Assembly: GCF_030817535.1 (NCBI RefSeq)
Contig: NZ_JAUSZL010000002.1
Span: forward strand, 8,680,001-8,744,000
DNA: 64,000 nucleotides
Origin: Streptomyces sp. V3I8
GTDB taxonomy: Bacteria; Actinomycetota; Actinomycetes; Streptomycetales; Streptomycetaceae
Direction of reading: 5' to 3'
Shown here: positions 45,297 through 54,488 of the stretch, piece after piece
Layout: every line of letters starts with the position of its first letter
Position numbering within the stretch: position 1 is the stretch's first letter
Translations under genes and position numbers: made by a program
The notes under the pieces: model-generated
Seen by the model: the letters and a program-made list of their open reading frames with translations, nothing else
Database searches by the model: none
Told to the model about the DNA's origin: nothing

Positions 45297-47021
45297 CTAG
45301 GGGAGGACGGGCGTGCGCAGTGCGATCAGGGCGACGTCGTCGTCGTTGTCGGCGGGGCGGACCTGGTCCAGCAGGGAGTCGCAGAAGGAGTCCAGCGGAC
45401 GGTGGGCGAGGGACGCCGCGTACCGGCGCAGCCGGTCGAGCCCGTGGTCGATGGAATGGCGCGGGGACTCGATCAGGCCGTCGGTGTAGAGCAGGAGCGT
45501 GGCCCGGGGCGGCAGGACGGCGACGGCGTCGGGGCGGGGCCTGGTGACTCCCGTCCCGAGCAGTATCCCGTGCGCCTCGTCGAGGTAGCGGGCCCGGCCG
45601 TCGTGGGTGACGAGCAGGGGCGGCGGATGGCCGGCGTTCGTCCAGTCCAGGTGCCACAGCGCGTCCTCACCCACGGTGAGCCTGGCGAGGATCATGGTCG
45701 CCATCGGCACCTCGGCTATGTGCATCACGGCCTCGTCCAGCTGGGTGACGACGGCGCTGGGCGCGGCGTCCGGCTGCGACCAGGCGAAGGCACGCAGCAT
45801 GTTGCGGACCTGCGCCATACCGGCCGCGGCATCGAGGTCGTGACCGACGACGTCCCCGATGGCCAGCGCATGGGCGCGACCGGCCAGGGCGAAGGCGTCG
45901 TACCAGTCACCGCCCACGGAGGAGGCGTCCGGGGCGGGCAGATAGCGCGCGGTCATCTCCAGCCCGGGCAGTGAGGGCAGCTGCGGCAGCAGATGACGCT
46001 GCATGGTCTCGGCGACCTTGCGCTGGCGCTCGTACAGCCGTGCGTTGTCCAGCGCCAGACCCGTCCGACGGGTCAGGTCCTCCAGCAGTGGCAGGTCGGC
46101 GGGGGTGAAGGCGTCATGGCGCTGCGCACGGCCCAGGGTCAGGGCGCCCAGTACGTCGCGCAGACCTCGGATGGGCGCGATCACGGCGGAGTGCATGCCC
46201 GTCTCGGTGAACAGGCGCTGCTGCTCGACCGCGATGCCCGAGTCCGGCGGCCCCTGGTAGGTGGCGGGGCCGGCGAGGGAGGAGGCGGCGCCGCGCAGGG
46301 CCCGCGACAGCGGCATCGGGGACTCCGTCGGCACGGGAGGCATCGGGCCCTGCAGATCGCCACGCTCGACCAGGATGCCGTCCTTGTGCTCCATCACCAG
46401 GACACGCCGTACCTCGTCGTGCTCGGTGAGGAGATCGAACACCGCCCAGTCCGCCAGTCGCGGCACGGTCAGGGCCGCCAGCCGGTGCAGCGCCTCGTCC
46501 ACGTCCAGCGTGGACGTGAGCTGTGTGGTCGTCTCCGCCAGCAGCGCCAGGCGGTCCAGTTCCGTCAGCGGTACGGAGTACCGCTCGTCGCCCTGCTGCG
46601 ACTTCTCCCGCTCGTACAGCAGCACCAGCGCACCCGCCACGCCCGTGCCCGTCGTGCAAGGCGTGATCAGCCACGACAGCTGCGCGAGGACGCCGTCCCC
46701 GCGGACGAACCATTCGGCGTCGCCGTGCCTGATGTCCCTGGTGAGGAGCGCTTTCCTCAGCTTGCAACGGCTACGGGGCATGGCGTGCCCGTGGTTGTTG
46801 CGGTGCAGCAGGTCGTGGGAGTCCTGGCCGGTCAGTTCCGCGGCACCCCTGCCGAGCAGGCTCTGGGCCGCGCTGTTGGCCGCGACGATGAGACCGTCGT
46901 CATCGACGACGAGGGCGGGCGCCGCCACGTTGTCCAGCGCCTTCTCCAGCGGCACCCCGGACAGCGCCGGCTCTCCGGGCAGGGGTCTGCCTCCTGTGCC
47001 GGGAGCCGCAAGCCCGTCCAT
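45297..47021 (-). CDS. PAS-GAF-SpoIIE/PP2C phosphatase
   Basis: 574 aa. PAS (about 25-140; NVAAPALVVDDDGLIVAANS), GAF (about 175-345) and SpoIIE/PP2C phosphatase (about 365-570; RYLPAPDASSVGGDWYDAFA, IGDVVGHDLDAAAGMAQVRN, LLLYTDGLIES). The metal-binding aspartates GDWYD, GDVVGHD and DDDVALI are present. Family members dephosphorylate STAS anti-anti-sigma factors; the STAS protein at 3.6 kb is a conceivable but distant partner. The PAS region contains several conserved His/Cys but no clear cofactor site. ATG preceded by GGAAGGGAC. Confidence 0.92.
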   Translation of the reverse strand: MDGLAAPGTGGRPLPGEPALSGVPLEKALDNVAAPALVVDDDGLIVAANSAAQSLLGRGAAELTGQDSHDLLHRNNHGHAMPRSRCKLRKALLTRDIRHGDAEWFVRGDGVLAQLSWLITPCTTGTGVAGALVLLYEREKSQQGDERYSVPLTELDRLALLAETTTQLTSTLDVDEALHRLAALTVPRLADWAVFDLLTEHDEVRRVLVMEHKDGILVERGDLQGPMPPVPTESPMPLSRALRGAASSLAGPATYQGPPDSGIAVEQQRLFTETGMHSAVIAPIRGLRDVLGALTLGRAQRHDAFTPADLPLLEDLTRRTGLALDNARLYERQRKVAETMQRHLLPQLPSLPGLEMTARYLPAPDASSVGGDWYDAFALAGRAHALAIGDVVGHDLDAAAGMAQVRNMLRAFAWSQPDAAPSAVVTQLDEAVMHIAEVPMATMILARLTVGEDALWHLDWTNAGHPPPLLVTHDGRARYLDEAHGILLGTGVTRPRPDAVAVLPPRATLLLYTDGLIESPRHSIDHGLDRLRRYAASLAHRPLDSFCDSLLDQVRPADNDDDVALIALRTPVLP

Positions 47022-47269
47022 GTCCCTTCCGTCCCTCCTCGATCCGAACGCAATCTGCTGCAGTACCCCAGCGGAATCATTACAAGCGCACAAGCCCGCC
47101 GGCCATTGAAGACCATCCACCGGGCTGCTTTCCAATCGCACCAATCGCACAAAGACGCCGGCGGGACGGCCGGGCCGCCCGGCGGACCCGCGGTCCCGCG
47201 AGACCGAGGCCGTACGAGACCGGAAAAGAGCAGTGGAGAAGGGTCCGCGCGGCCGGGGGTCGGGAGGGC

Positions 47270-47300
47270 TTGACCTGGAGCGCGCTCCAGATCCGAGCAT
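47270..47300 (+). promoter_or_regulatory. MerR-type promoter of the aldo/keto reductase
   Basis: TTGACC (47270-47275) followed by the perfect 16-bp palindrome CTGGAGCGCGCTCCAG (47275-47290) and a putative -10 near 47295-47300, giving a 19-bp spacer. The start site would fall at about 47306-47308, on the ATG, so the mRNA may be leaderless. The MerR gene at 48268 is the likely activator. Confidence 0.65.
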
Positions 47301-47307
47301 GGGGGGC

Positions 47308-48246
47308 ATGCATACCGACGAACCCCTGATCGTCCTCGGGACGATGGACTTCGGCACCCGTGTCGCCCCGGACACGGCCTTCGCGATCCTCGACGCCTTC
47401 GTCGCCGGCGGCGGTGTCTGGCTGGACACCGCGAACTGCTACTCCTTCTGGGCCGACCCCAGCGGTACCGGCGGCGCCAGCGAACGCGTCATCGGTGCCT
47501 GGCTCCGGGCCCGCCCCGGCGCGCGCGAGACGGTGCGGATCGCGACGAAGGTCCGGCAGAACCCGCTCGTCCCGCACACCTGGCCGAAGAGCGCCGAAGG
47601 ACTCTCCGCCCGCGCCGTGCACGCCGGGGTGCGGGAGAGCCTGGAGCGTCTCGGCGTCGATCACGTGGATCTGCTGTGGGCCCACGCCGAGGACCGTGCC
47701 GTACCGCTGGCGGAGACGGTCGGCGCCTTCGGCGAGCTGGTCGCGAAAGGGGTGGCCCGGCGGATCGGGGCGGCCAACCATGCCGCCTGGCGCGTCGAGC
47801 GCGCCCGCTCGCTCGCACGGGAGCAGGGCGTACCACCCTGGACGTCCCTCCAGCTGCGCCACTCACTCCTCCAGCCGCGTCCGCTCACCCCGGTCGCCGA
47901 GGCCGGCCACCGCATGCTCACCGCCGAGGACCTGGACCTCGCCCGCTCGGAAGGCCTTGCCGTGTGGTCGTACAGCTCACTGCTGTGGGGTTCCTACGCG
48001 CGCTCGGACAAGCCGCTCCCACCCACCTATGATCACCCCGGAACGGCCCGGGTGCTCGCGGTCCTGGACGAGGTCGCCGGCGAACTCTCCGCCACGAGGA
48101 ACCAGGCCGTCCTCGCCTGGCTGATCCGGCAGGGCATCGACCCCATCGTCGGCGCGAGCCGGGTGGAACAGGTCGAGGAGGCACTCGCCGCACGCCGTGT
48201 ACGGCTCGACGACGACCACCTGGCGCGTTTCGCCGAAGCGCGGTAG
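47308..48246 (+). CDS. Aldo/keto reductase
   Basis: 312 aa. The AKR barrel has FVAGGGVWLDTANCYSFW (catalytic Asp and Tyr), IATKVRQ (Lys), HVDLLWAHAEDR (His) and IGAANHAAW, ending with the cofactor loop IGQ-like IVGASRVEQVEEAL. NADPH-dependent reduction of a carbonyl is expected. I chose ATG 47308 because a MerR-type promoter predicts a start site there; ATG 47299 (MGGMH) is the alternative. A MerR gene follows 21 bp downstream. Confidence 0.92.
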   Translation: MHTDEPLIVLGTMDFGTRVAPDTAFAILDAFVAGGGVWLDTANCYSFWADPSGTGGASERVIGAWLRARPGARETVRIATKVRQNPLVPHTWPKSAEGLSARAVHAGVRESLERLGVDHVDLLWAHAEDRAVPLAETVGAFGELVAKGVARRIGAANHAAWRVERARSLAREQGVPPWTSLQLRHSLLQPRPLTPVAEAGHRMLTAEDLDLARSEGLAVWSYSSLLWGSYARSDKPLPPTYDHPGTARVLAVLDEVAGELSATRNQAVLAWLIRQGIDPIVGASRVEQVEEALAARRVRLDDDHLARFAEAR

Positions 48247-48267
48247 CGCGGCCACCCAAGGAGTCCC

Positions 48268-48615
48268 ATGACCACCCTCACCCCGGCAGCGGCCGCCGAC
48301 CGCACCGGCGTCTCGATCGACACGTTGCGCTACTACGAGCGGGAAGGGCTCATCGGCCCGATCCTGCGCTCCGCCGGCGGGCGCAGGCAGTACACCGCGG
48401 ACGACGTCTTCTGGATCGGCCTCGTCACATGCTTCCGCGAGGCCGGCCTCGGCATCGCGGACCTGCGGGAGTTCGTCGCCATCCTGCGCGCCGAACACTC
48501 CCCGCAGGACCGGGTCGCCTTCCTTCGCGAACGCCGTGCCGCCCTGCGGCAACGGGCGCTGGCACTGCACCGCGCCATGGAGGTCCTCGACGAGAAGATC
48601 ACCTACTACAGCTGA
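48268..48615 (+). CDS. MerR family transcriptional regulator
   Basis: 115 aa, short. TPAAAADRTGVSIDTLRYYE and REGLIGPILRSAGGRRQYTA are the MerR helix-turn-helix and wing, followed by a single dimer helix to EVLDEKITYY, as in the class that activates oxidoreductases in aldehyde or quinone stress. No cysteines are positioned as in metal sensors. It is co-directional with the AKR gene and probably binds its CTGGAG dyad. Confidence 0.93.
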   Translation: MTTLTPAAAADRTGVSIDTLRYYEREGLIGPILRSAGGRRQYTADDVFWIGLVTCFREAGLGIADLREFVAILRAEHSPQDRVAFLRERRAALRQRALALHRAMEVLDEKITYYS

Positions 48616-48717
48616 ACACCCGTGGTCGCGCTCCCGGTTCGGGCCCCGCCGCCCCCGCCCCCGCTGCCGCCACCGCCGTTGTCGTCCGGGCGGTGGCCGG
48701 GGCCCGTGGCGCGGAGG

Positions 48718-50292
48718 TCAGGAGCGCAGGTACCGGGTCAGCCGGTCAAGGAGGTGGGCGGCGTCCTGCAGGCTCCGGGCGGTGTCGGAGAAGTCCCCGG
48801 CGAGCAGCTCCTCCGCGTCCTCGCCGTCCTCCTGTCCCGGACCGGACACGGGGGCCGGGACGTTCGTGCCGCGGTACCCCACGGGTTCGCCGCCGGCGTC
48901 CTGCCGGTAGCCGACGAAGTCGCAGACGCCGGGCTGCGGGGGTGTGTCACCGCCCTCGACGCCGAAGAACTGCACGCGCGACAACTGGGTCTCGCCCGCC
49001 CCGAGGTTGGCGGTGATGCGCAGCCGGTAGTGCCGGTAGGCCACGGAGTTGGGGAAGGGGAACTCCTTGGTGCTGAAGCGCCTGCCGAACTGCTGGTCGT
49101 CCCGCGCGTCCAGCCGTGCCCAGTCCCTGCCGTCGTGGGAGCCCTCCAGGACCCAGTCCGACGGGTCGCGGTCGGGGCAGTCGTTGGCGGAGGTCAGGCT
49201 GTAGGCGGTGACGGCGACGGGGCTGTCGAAGGTGAACTCCAGGTCGGCGGAGTCCTCGTGGGCCAGCCACTTGTCGCTCGCCTTGCGCAGGAGGTTGGCC
49301 GCGACCTCGCCCCACTCCGTGAACTCCTCGCTGGCCTCCACCTTGGACACCTTGCCGGTGACGTCCAGCCGCTCGCCGGTCGCCGTCGGGCCCGTCGTCC
49401 CTGTGACCGCGGTCCGCAGGGTGAGCGAGGTGGCGTCGCCCCTGCGGCCGCTCCACGTCACACGCTCCACCGGCGCGCCGCCGTCGTCGAGCAGCAGTCC
49501 CAGCCGGCCGACGGCGCGCCACACGCCGTCGCGCTCCTCCTCGGTGGCGAAGTGCCGTCCGAGGATGCCGTCGGTGCCCTGCGCGGGGGTCCGGCGGTCG
49601 GTGAGCGTGCCCCGCACCTCGCCGATGACGCCGTCGCCGGTCCGGAAATGGCCGTGGAAGCCGGACAGGTCACTGCGGAACGCGATGGCCGACTCCGCGC
49701 CGTCGGTCGCACGCCACGACAGCCGGGTGGCGGCTTCCCCCGCTCCCGCGTCGAGGTGGAACAGCAGGCGCGGCCCCGGCTGCCAGGTGGGCGCGTCGAG
49801 GGGGCGCCGCTCGGTGGCGAAGGTCCACACGGACCGTCCGCCCGTCCTCGCCGTATGCACGCGCTCGGCGCGCCCGGCGTCCTCGGCGGGGTCCACCGTG
49901 ATCGCACGCACCCGAAGCAGGCCGTCGCCCTCGACCGCGACGCCGGCATTGCGTATCCGAAGGACGTTCACGCCCTCCTGGAGGACCTTGCCGGGCACGC
50001 TCACCAGGTACTCCCGCACGGCGCCCGGATCGCCGTCGTCGGGCAGCGAGAACCCCTCCGTCACCACCTCGTCGTTGACCGCGACGTCCATGGGGACGGC
50101 CGCACCGAGCACCGCGACACGCAGCACGAAGTCGGCGACCTCGTCCCCGCTCCCGACCGCGAAGTCGACTTTGAGGTGGCCGCCGGCCGCCACCACGACG
50201 TACGAGGAGGCGATCACGCACCGGTGATGACGAACGACGGCGTTCGACAGCGCGGCGGGCCGGGTCGAGAAATCGACAAGAACAGGGGCCAT
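48718..50292 (-). CDS. Discoidin (F5/8 type C)-like multi-domain protein
   Basis: 524 aa, no signal peptide. An N-terminal jelly-roll-like domain (about 10-130; VIASSYVVVAAGGHLKVDFA, LQEGVNVLRIRNAGVAVEGD), a middle variant region, then a discoidin-like module (about 325-450; DLEFTFDSPVAVTAYSLTSA, SDWVLEGSHDGRDWARLDAR, YRHYRLRITANLGAGETQLS) and a helical C-terminus. It binds carbohydrate or ligand by analogy; no catalytic motif seen. ATG spaced from GGAGAG. Confidence 0.75.
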   Translation of the reverse strand: MAPVLVDFSTRPAALSNAVVRHHRCVIASSYVVVAAGGHLKVDFAVGSGDEVADFVLRVAVLGAAVPMDVAVNDEVVTEGFSLPDDGDPGAVREYLVSVPGKVLQEGVNVLRIRNAGVAVEGDGLLRVRAITVDPAEDAGRAERVHTARTGGRSVWTFATERRPLDAPTWQPGPRLLFHLDAGAGEAATRLSWRATDGAESAIAFRSDLSGFHGHFRTGDGVIGEVRGTLTDRRTPAQGTDGILGRHFATEEERDGVWRAVGRLGLLLDDGGAPVERVTWSGRRGDATSLTLRTAVTGTTGPTATGERLDVTGKVSKVEASEEFTEWGEVAANLLRKASDKWLAHEDSADLEFTFDSPVAVTAYSLTSANDCPDRDPSDWVLEGSHDGRDWARLDARDDQQFGRRFSTKEFPFPNSVAYRHYRLRITANLGAGETQLSRVQFFGVEGGDTPPQPGVCDFVGYRQDAGGEPVGYRGTNVPAPVSGPGQEDGEDAEELLAGDFSDTARSLQDAAHLLDRLTRYLRS

Positions 50293-50825
50293 CTGGGGCT
50301 CTCCAAAAGGTCGTTGAGAAGACCGTCCGCCGCCGGGGCGACCGAGCGGGTCGTCCAAGACGCTAACGCCCTCCTCTGACAACGGCACTTCACTCCCACC
50401 CCGACTGCACCACCTGCACCACGGTTGCCCCACCGGGACCCGCCCCCGAGCAGCGAAAAGGGCAACGGACATTCCCTCGGGGATACGTCCCGGCGCTCGG
50501 GTAACCCTGGCCGGGCGGGCAGACCCTGGTCGGGCGGGGGAGAGCGGCCGGGACGGTACGGGCGACGTGCGGAGCGCGGGCGGTCACCGTCTCGCCGGAA
50601 GCGGTCGCCTCGCACTCTCCGACGTCCTCGACAGCGCGGAGACACCCGGTCCACCCGGCCCGGGCACCGCCGGCGGCGACTTCGGCTCCCATGACCCGAA
50701 CCGGGCGGCTCCGCCCTGCCCCACGTACCGCCGCGGGGAGGAAGAGGACGAAGGGGCAGGCAGGGGTGCACAAGGGCACGTCAGCCCCTGCCGGGTTCCC
50801 CACGCATCCCCGTTACGCTGGCCGG
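50293..50825. other. Long divergent intergenic region
   Basis: 533 bp between the discoidin-like gene and the TetR gene. It is less biased than coding sequence and has no frame with start, RBS and domain. It presumably holds both promoters; I identified no clear operator. Confidence 0.45.
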
Positions 50826-51428
50826 ATGACACCGCAGCACATGGTGGACGGACCCAAGCCCGCGAACCGGGGGCCGAAAGCCGCCGCCGGCAATCGGGCC
50901 GCTCTGGTCACCGCGGCCCGCGAGATCTACGCGGCGGACGGCCTGGACGTCCCCCTGTCCAGGATCGCGCGCAGGGCCGGCGTCGGGCAGGGCGTGCTGT
51001 ACCGGCATTTCCCCGACCGGGACGCCGTCGCGACCGCGGTCCTGGAGGAGAACGTACGCCAGGTCGAGCAGGCGGCTGCCGCCGAGGGCGCGACTCTTGC
51101 CGGGGTCCTGGGAGTGGTGACCTGGCATCTGACGCAGTCGGCGGCCTTCATCAGCTTCCTGCACGCCGACGGGGCGGGAAGCGGTCGCTTCCGTGCCCAC
51201 GTGTTCGCCCGCGCGTTGTCCGGCAGAGTCGAACGGGCCTTGCGCGGCTGCCTCCCGGACGGCCACCGCCTGGGCGCTCCGGACGCGCCGGACGACCTCA
51301 TGCTCGCCGTGGCCATGGTCTCCGGAGCCGTCACCGGCCCCACGCGTGAGGAGCGTGAACGCCGGGCGCTGGCGGGCTGGCGGCTGCTCGGTGTCACGGT
51401 GGGACCGGTACGGCCCTTCGGGGAGTAG
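50826..51428 (+). CDS. TetR family transcriptional regulator
   Basis: 200 aa. The helix-turn-helix lies at about residues 25-70 (AALVTAAREIYAADGLDVPL, SRIARRAGVGQGVLYRHFPD). The C-terminus is of the SbtR/TetR_C_33 kind (VTWHLTQSAAFISFLHADG). It is convergent with the lactonase gene, whose upstream dyad it might bind. Confidence 0.92.
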   Translation: MTPQHMVDGPKPANRGPKAAAGNRAALVTAAREIYAADGLDVPLSRIARRAGVGQGVLYRHFPDRDAVATAVLEENVRQVEQAAAAEGATLAGVLGVVTWHLTQSAAFISFLHADGAGSGRFRAHVFARALSGRVERALRGCLPDGHRLGAPDAPDDLMLAVAMVSGAVTGPTREERERRALAGWRLLGVTVGPVRPFGE

Positions 51429-51447
51429 CGGCGAGGACCGGACGGCC

Positions 51448-52470
51448 TCAGCCGCCGTTGGACTGCCGTATGCCCGCCGCGAGCGCGTCGAAGGTGTACA
51501 GGTATCCGCCGGCGGGGCCGCTGACGGTCATGTACGCCTTGGTCCCGCCCGGTGTGATCGCCACGTTGGTGGCCGACTCGAGTCCTTCGGTGCCGGCCGG
51601 GACCTTCACCGTCGCGAGGCGTTCCCCGTACCGGTCGTACACGACCATCGCGGGTCGTCCGTGCAGGGCCTGGTACAGGTTGCCGTCCGCGTCCACGGCG
51701 ATCGAGTCGGTCTGGGCGATACCGGCGTCGACGCGGACGGCGGTGTGCCGGCCGCTCGTCCCGGGCCGCTCGACGACCGGAAGGTAGGAGATCCGGTTCT
51801 CCGTGAGCTCGCTGATCCACAGCCCGCGGTAGTCCACGTCGAACGAGACGCCGTTCGTCGCGGCGAGGCCGTCGGCCAGGACGGTGGCGTCCGCGCCGTC
51901 GCGGTCGATGCGCACCACACGTCCGCGTGCCTTGCCTTCGGACATGCCGAGGGCGTCGCTGACGTACAGGTCGCCGTCCCTGTCGAAGGCGATGTCGTCG
52001 GGCTGCATCCGGTCGCCGTCGACCTCGTCGGTGAAGAAGGCGCGCCGCTCGCTGCCGTCGGGGGCCAGCGAGACGATCTCGCCGTGGGCGAAGTCCGACA
52101 GGTAGAGCCGTCCGTCGTACGGGCTGAACTGGGCCGAGGTGTAGGCGCCGCGGCTGTCGGTGAAGACCTTCCGCACCACCTTCTTCCGGACGTCGACCCG
52201 CAGCACCTTCGGCGCTCCGGGGGGCGCGGTGACGTCGACGACCGTCAGGCGGCCGTCCTCGCCGAGGACCGGGCCCTCCAGCAGGGTCATCCCGGTCGCC
52301 TCGTGCACCGTGGTCAGCCGCATGAACGGGCGGGCGGTGATGCCCCTGCCGGACGCGGAAGGGGCCGCGGCCGCCTCGCCGGACGTGTGCGGGACGGTGC
52401 CGCACCCGGTCAGGGCCAGCGCGCCGAGCGTGGCGAGTACGGCCAGAGAACGGTTTCGAATGCGTCGCAT
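51448..52470 (-). CDS. SMP-30/gluconolactonase-type beta-propeller lipoprotein
   Basis: 340 aa. A lipoprotein signal with lipobox ALTGC (Cys23) and an Ala/Ser-rich linker lead to a six-bladed propeller of the SMP-30/Drp35 kind: GPVLGEDGRLTVVDV, DRMQPDDIAFDRDGDLYVSD, ATNGVSFDVDYRGLWISELT, QTDSIAVDADGNLYQALHG. These Asn/Asp positions match the calcium-site residues of the lactonase family. It is divergent from a Baeyer-Villiger monooxygenase across a shared dyad, so extracellular lactone hydrolysis is a reasonable guess. Confidence 0.88.
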   Translation of the reverse strand: MRRIRNRSLAVLATLGALALTGCGTVPHTSGEAAAAPSASGRGITARPFMRLTTVHEATGMTLLEGPVLGEDGRLTVVDVTAPPGAPKVLRVDVRKKVVRKVFTDSRGAYTSAQFSPYDGRLYLSDFAHGEIVSLAPDGSERRAFFTDEVDGDRMQPDDIAFDRDGDLYVSDALGMSEGKARGRVVRIDRDGADATVLADGLAATNGVSFDVDYRGLWISELTENRISYLPVVERPGTSGRHTAVRVDAGIAQTDSIAVDADGNLYQALHGRPAMVVYDRYGERLATVKVPAGTEGLESATNVAITPGGTKAYMTVSGPAGGYLYTFDALAAGIRQSNGG

Positions 52471-52516
52471 GGGGGGTGCACTCTTCCTGTCCGGGAGTCG
52501 TCGTGCCCCGCACTCT

Positions 52517-52538
52517 AACCGGACAACTCTGTCCGGTT
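52517..52538. promoter_or_regulatory. Perfect 9-bp inverted repeat, TetR-type operator
   Basis: AACCGGACA and TGTCCGGTT around a 4-bp spacer, in the 166-bp gap between the divergent lactonase and monooxygenase genes. This is the form typical of TetR operators, probably controlling both. Confidence 0.7.
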
Positions 52539-52636
52539 GTTGTTACGGTTCGTCAAAGCCGTTCGGACCCGCAGCAGTTGGCGGAACCCGGACGGACCCC
52601 TCCTGCACAGCAGACGGAGAGACGAGGTCACCCCAC

Positions 52637-54439
52637 ATGACGTCCCCCCACCTGACGCCCCCTCAGGCGCCCACTCCTGACGAACTGGCCGCACTGCGGC
52701 AGCGTTACCACCGCGAACGCGAGCGGCGTGTGCGGCCCGACGGGCCCCGCCAGTACCTCGGCGCCGACGCGGAGTTCGGCTTCTACGCCGCCGACCCGTA
52801 CGTGGGGGAGGTGCCGCGGCGCGAACCGCGGCGCGACACCGTCGACGTGGCCGTCGTCGGAGGCGGGTTCGGCGGCATCCTCGCCGGCGCGCGGCTGCGC
52901 CGGCAGGGCGTGGAACGGATACGCGTCATCGACAGGGGCGGCGACTTCGGCGGCACCTGGTACTGGAACCGGTACCCGGGCGTCCACTGCGACATCGAGT
53001 CCCACGTGTATCTTCCGATGCTCGACGAGACCGGCTACGTACCGCGGTGGAAGTACGCGCCGGGCGAGGAGATCCGGCGGCACGCGATACGGATCGCGGA
53101 GCGGGCCGGCCTCTACGCGGACGCCTTGTTCTCCACCTCCGTCACCGCGCTGACCTGGGAGGAAAGCTCCCGCACCTGGAGGGTGGACACCGACCGCGGG
53201 GACGCCTTCCGGGCGACGTACGTGGTCACCGCCACCGGGACCATGGCGGAGCCGAAGCTGCCGGGCATCCCCGGCATCAAGGACTTCGAAGGGCGCACCT
53301 TCCACACCTCCCGCTGGGACTACGGCTACACCGGCGGCACTCCGGAAGGCGGCCTGACCGGGCTGGCGGACAAACGTGTGGGTGTCGTCGGCACCGGCGC
53401 CACCGGCGTGCAGGTCATCCCCGTGCTGGCCCGGGACGCACGGCACGTGTACGTCTTCCAGCGCACCCCCTCCACGGTCGACGTACGCGCCAACCGCCGC
53501 ACCACGGCCGCGGACGTCGCCGCCGGCCGGGAGGGCTGGGCCCGCGAACGCCGCGAGAACTTCCTGCGCATCGTCTCCGGTGAGCCGTTCGGCGAAGACC
53601 TCGTGGCGGACGGATGGACCTCGTCCGCGGGCCTGCTGGAGAAGCTGGTGCCGAGCTTCCGCCGCTCCGGCGACCGCGCGTCCTTCGAATCCGCCTACGA
53701 GGCCGCCGACGCCGCGAAGATGAACGAGATACGGGCCCGCGTCGAGCGGCACGTCACGGACCCGGCGACGGCCGAGACGCTCAAGCCCTGGTACCGGTAC
53801 GCCTGCAAGCGCCCCACCTTCTCCGACACGTACTATCCGGCGTTCAACCGGAGCAACGTCACCCTGGTCGACACCGCGGACAGCCACGGCATCGAGCGCG
53901 TCACCGCGAACGGTGTCGTGGTGGGCGGCACGGAGTACGAAGTCGACTGCCTGGTCCTCGCCACCGGCTTCTCCGTCGGCGTCTCCGGCGTCCACTCCGG
54001 CACGCTGCCCGTCCACGGCCGGGACGGCGTCCGGCTGCTGGACGCGTGGGCGCGGCACGGCATCCGTACGCTGCACGGATTCACCTGCAACGGCTTCCCG
54101 AACCTGATCCAGCTGGGCTCGCTGCAGAACGCCAGCAGCGTCAACTTCACGCACGTACTCGACGAACAGGCCGTGCACGCCGCCGCCCTCGTCGCGGCGG
54201 CCGAAGCCAAGGGCGCCCTGCTCGAACCGTCCCGCGAGGCCGAGGACGCCTGGCTCGCCGTCCTGACGCAGGGCTCGCCCGACCACGAGTGGTTCCACGC
54301 CGGATGCACCCCCGGCTACTACAACCGCGAGGGGCGCGGCCGCCCCAACGGCCCGGGCGGCTACCCGCACAGCGCCTGCGCCTTTCACGAACTCCTGCGC
54401 CACTGGCGGGAGGAGTCCCTGGACGAGGTGCTCACCTGA
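52637..54439 (+). CDS. Flavin Baeyer-Villiger monooxygenase
   Basis: 600 aa. The FAD Rossmann motif GGGFGGI (about residue 75) follows an N-terminal extension. The Baeyer-Villiger fingerprint F-x-G-x3-H-x3-W-D is intact (Phe217, Gly219, His223, Trp227, Asp228). The NADPH motif is GTGATG, and DCLVLATGF is the ATG motif. FDRGGDFGGTWYWNRYPGVH is typical of phenylacetone/cyclohexanone monooxygenases. It inserts oxygen next to a ketone to give an ester or lactone. It is divergent from a lactonase. A TetR gene follows 49 bp downstream. Confidence 0.93.
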   Translation: MTSPHLTPPQAPTPDELAALRQRYHRERERRVRPDGPRQYLGADAEFGFYAADPYVGEVPRREPRRDTVDVAVVGGGFGGILAGARLRRQGVERIRVIDRGGDFGGTWYWNRYPGVHCDIESHVYLPMLDETGYVPRWKYAPGEEIRRHAIRIAERAGLYADALFSTSVTALTWEESSRTWRVDTDRGDAFRATYVVTATGTMAEPKLPGIPGIKDFEGRTFHTSRWDYGYTGGTPEGGLTGLADKRVGVVGTGATGVQVIPVLARDARHVYVFQRTPSTVDVRANRRTTAADVAAGREGWARERRENFLRIVSGEPFGEDLVADGWTSSAGLLEKLVPSFRRSGDRASFESAYEAADAAKMNEIRARVERHVTDPATAETLKPWYRYACKRPTFSDTYYPAFNRSNVTLVDTADSHGIERVTANGVVVGGTEYEVDCLVLATGFSVGVSGVHSGTLPVHGRDGVRLLDAWARHGIRTLHGFTCNGFPNLIQLGSLQNASSVNFTHVLDEQAVHAAALVAAAEAKGALLEPSREAEDAWLAVLTQGSPDHEWFHAGCTPGYYNREGRGRPNGPGGYPHSACAFHELLRHWREESLDEVLT

Positions 54440-54468
54440 CGTGATCACCGCGCGAGACCTTAACTGAA

Positions 54469-54484
54469 CTAACTGGTAAGTTAG
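54469..54484. promoter_or_regulatory. TetR autoregulatory operator
   Basis: CTAACTGGTAAGTTAG has perfect 6-bp arms around GGTA and ends 4 bp before the ATG of the TetR gene at 54489, overlapping where a -10 element would be. The mRNA would be leaderless or nearly so. Confidence 0.65.
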
Positions 54485-54488
54485 ATTC

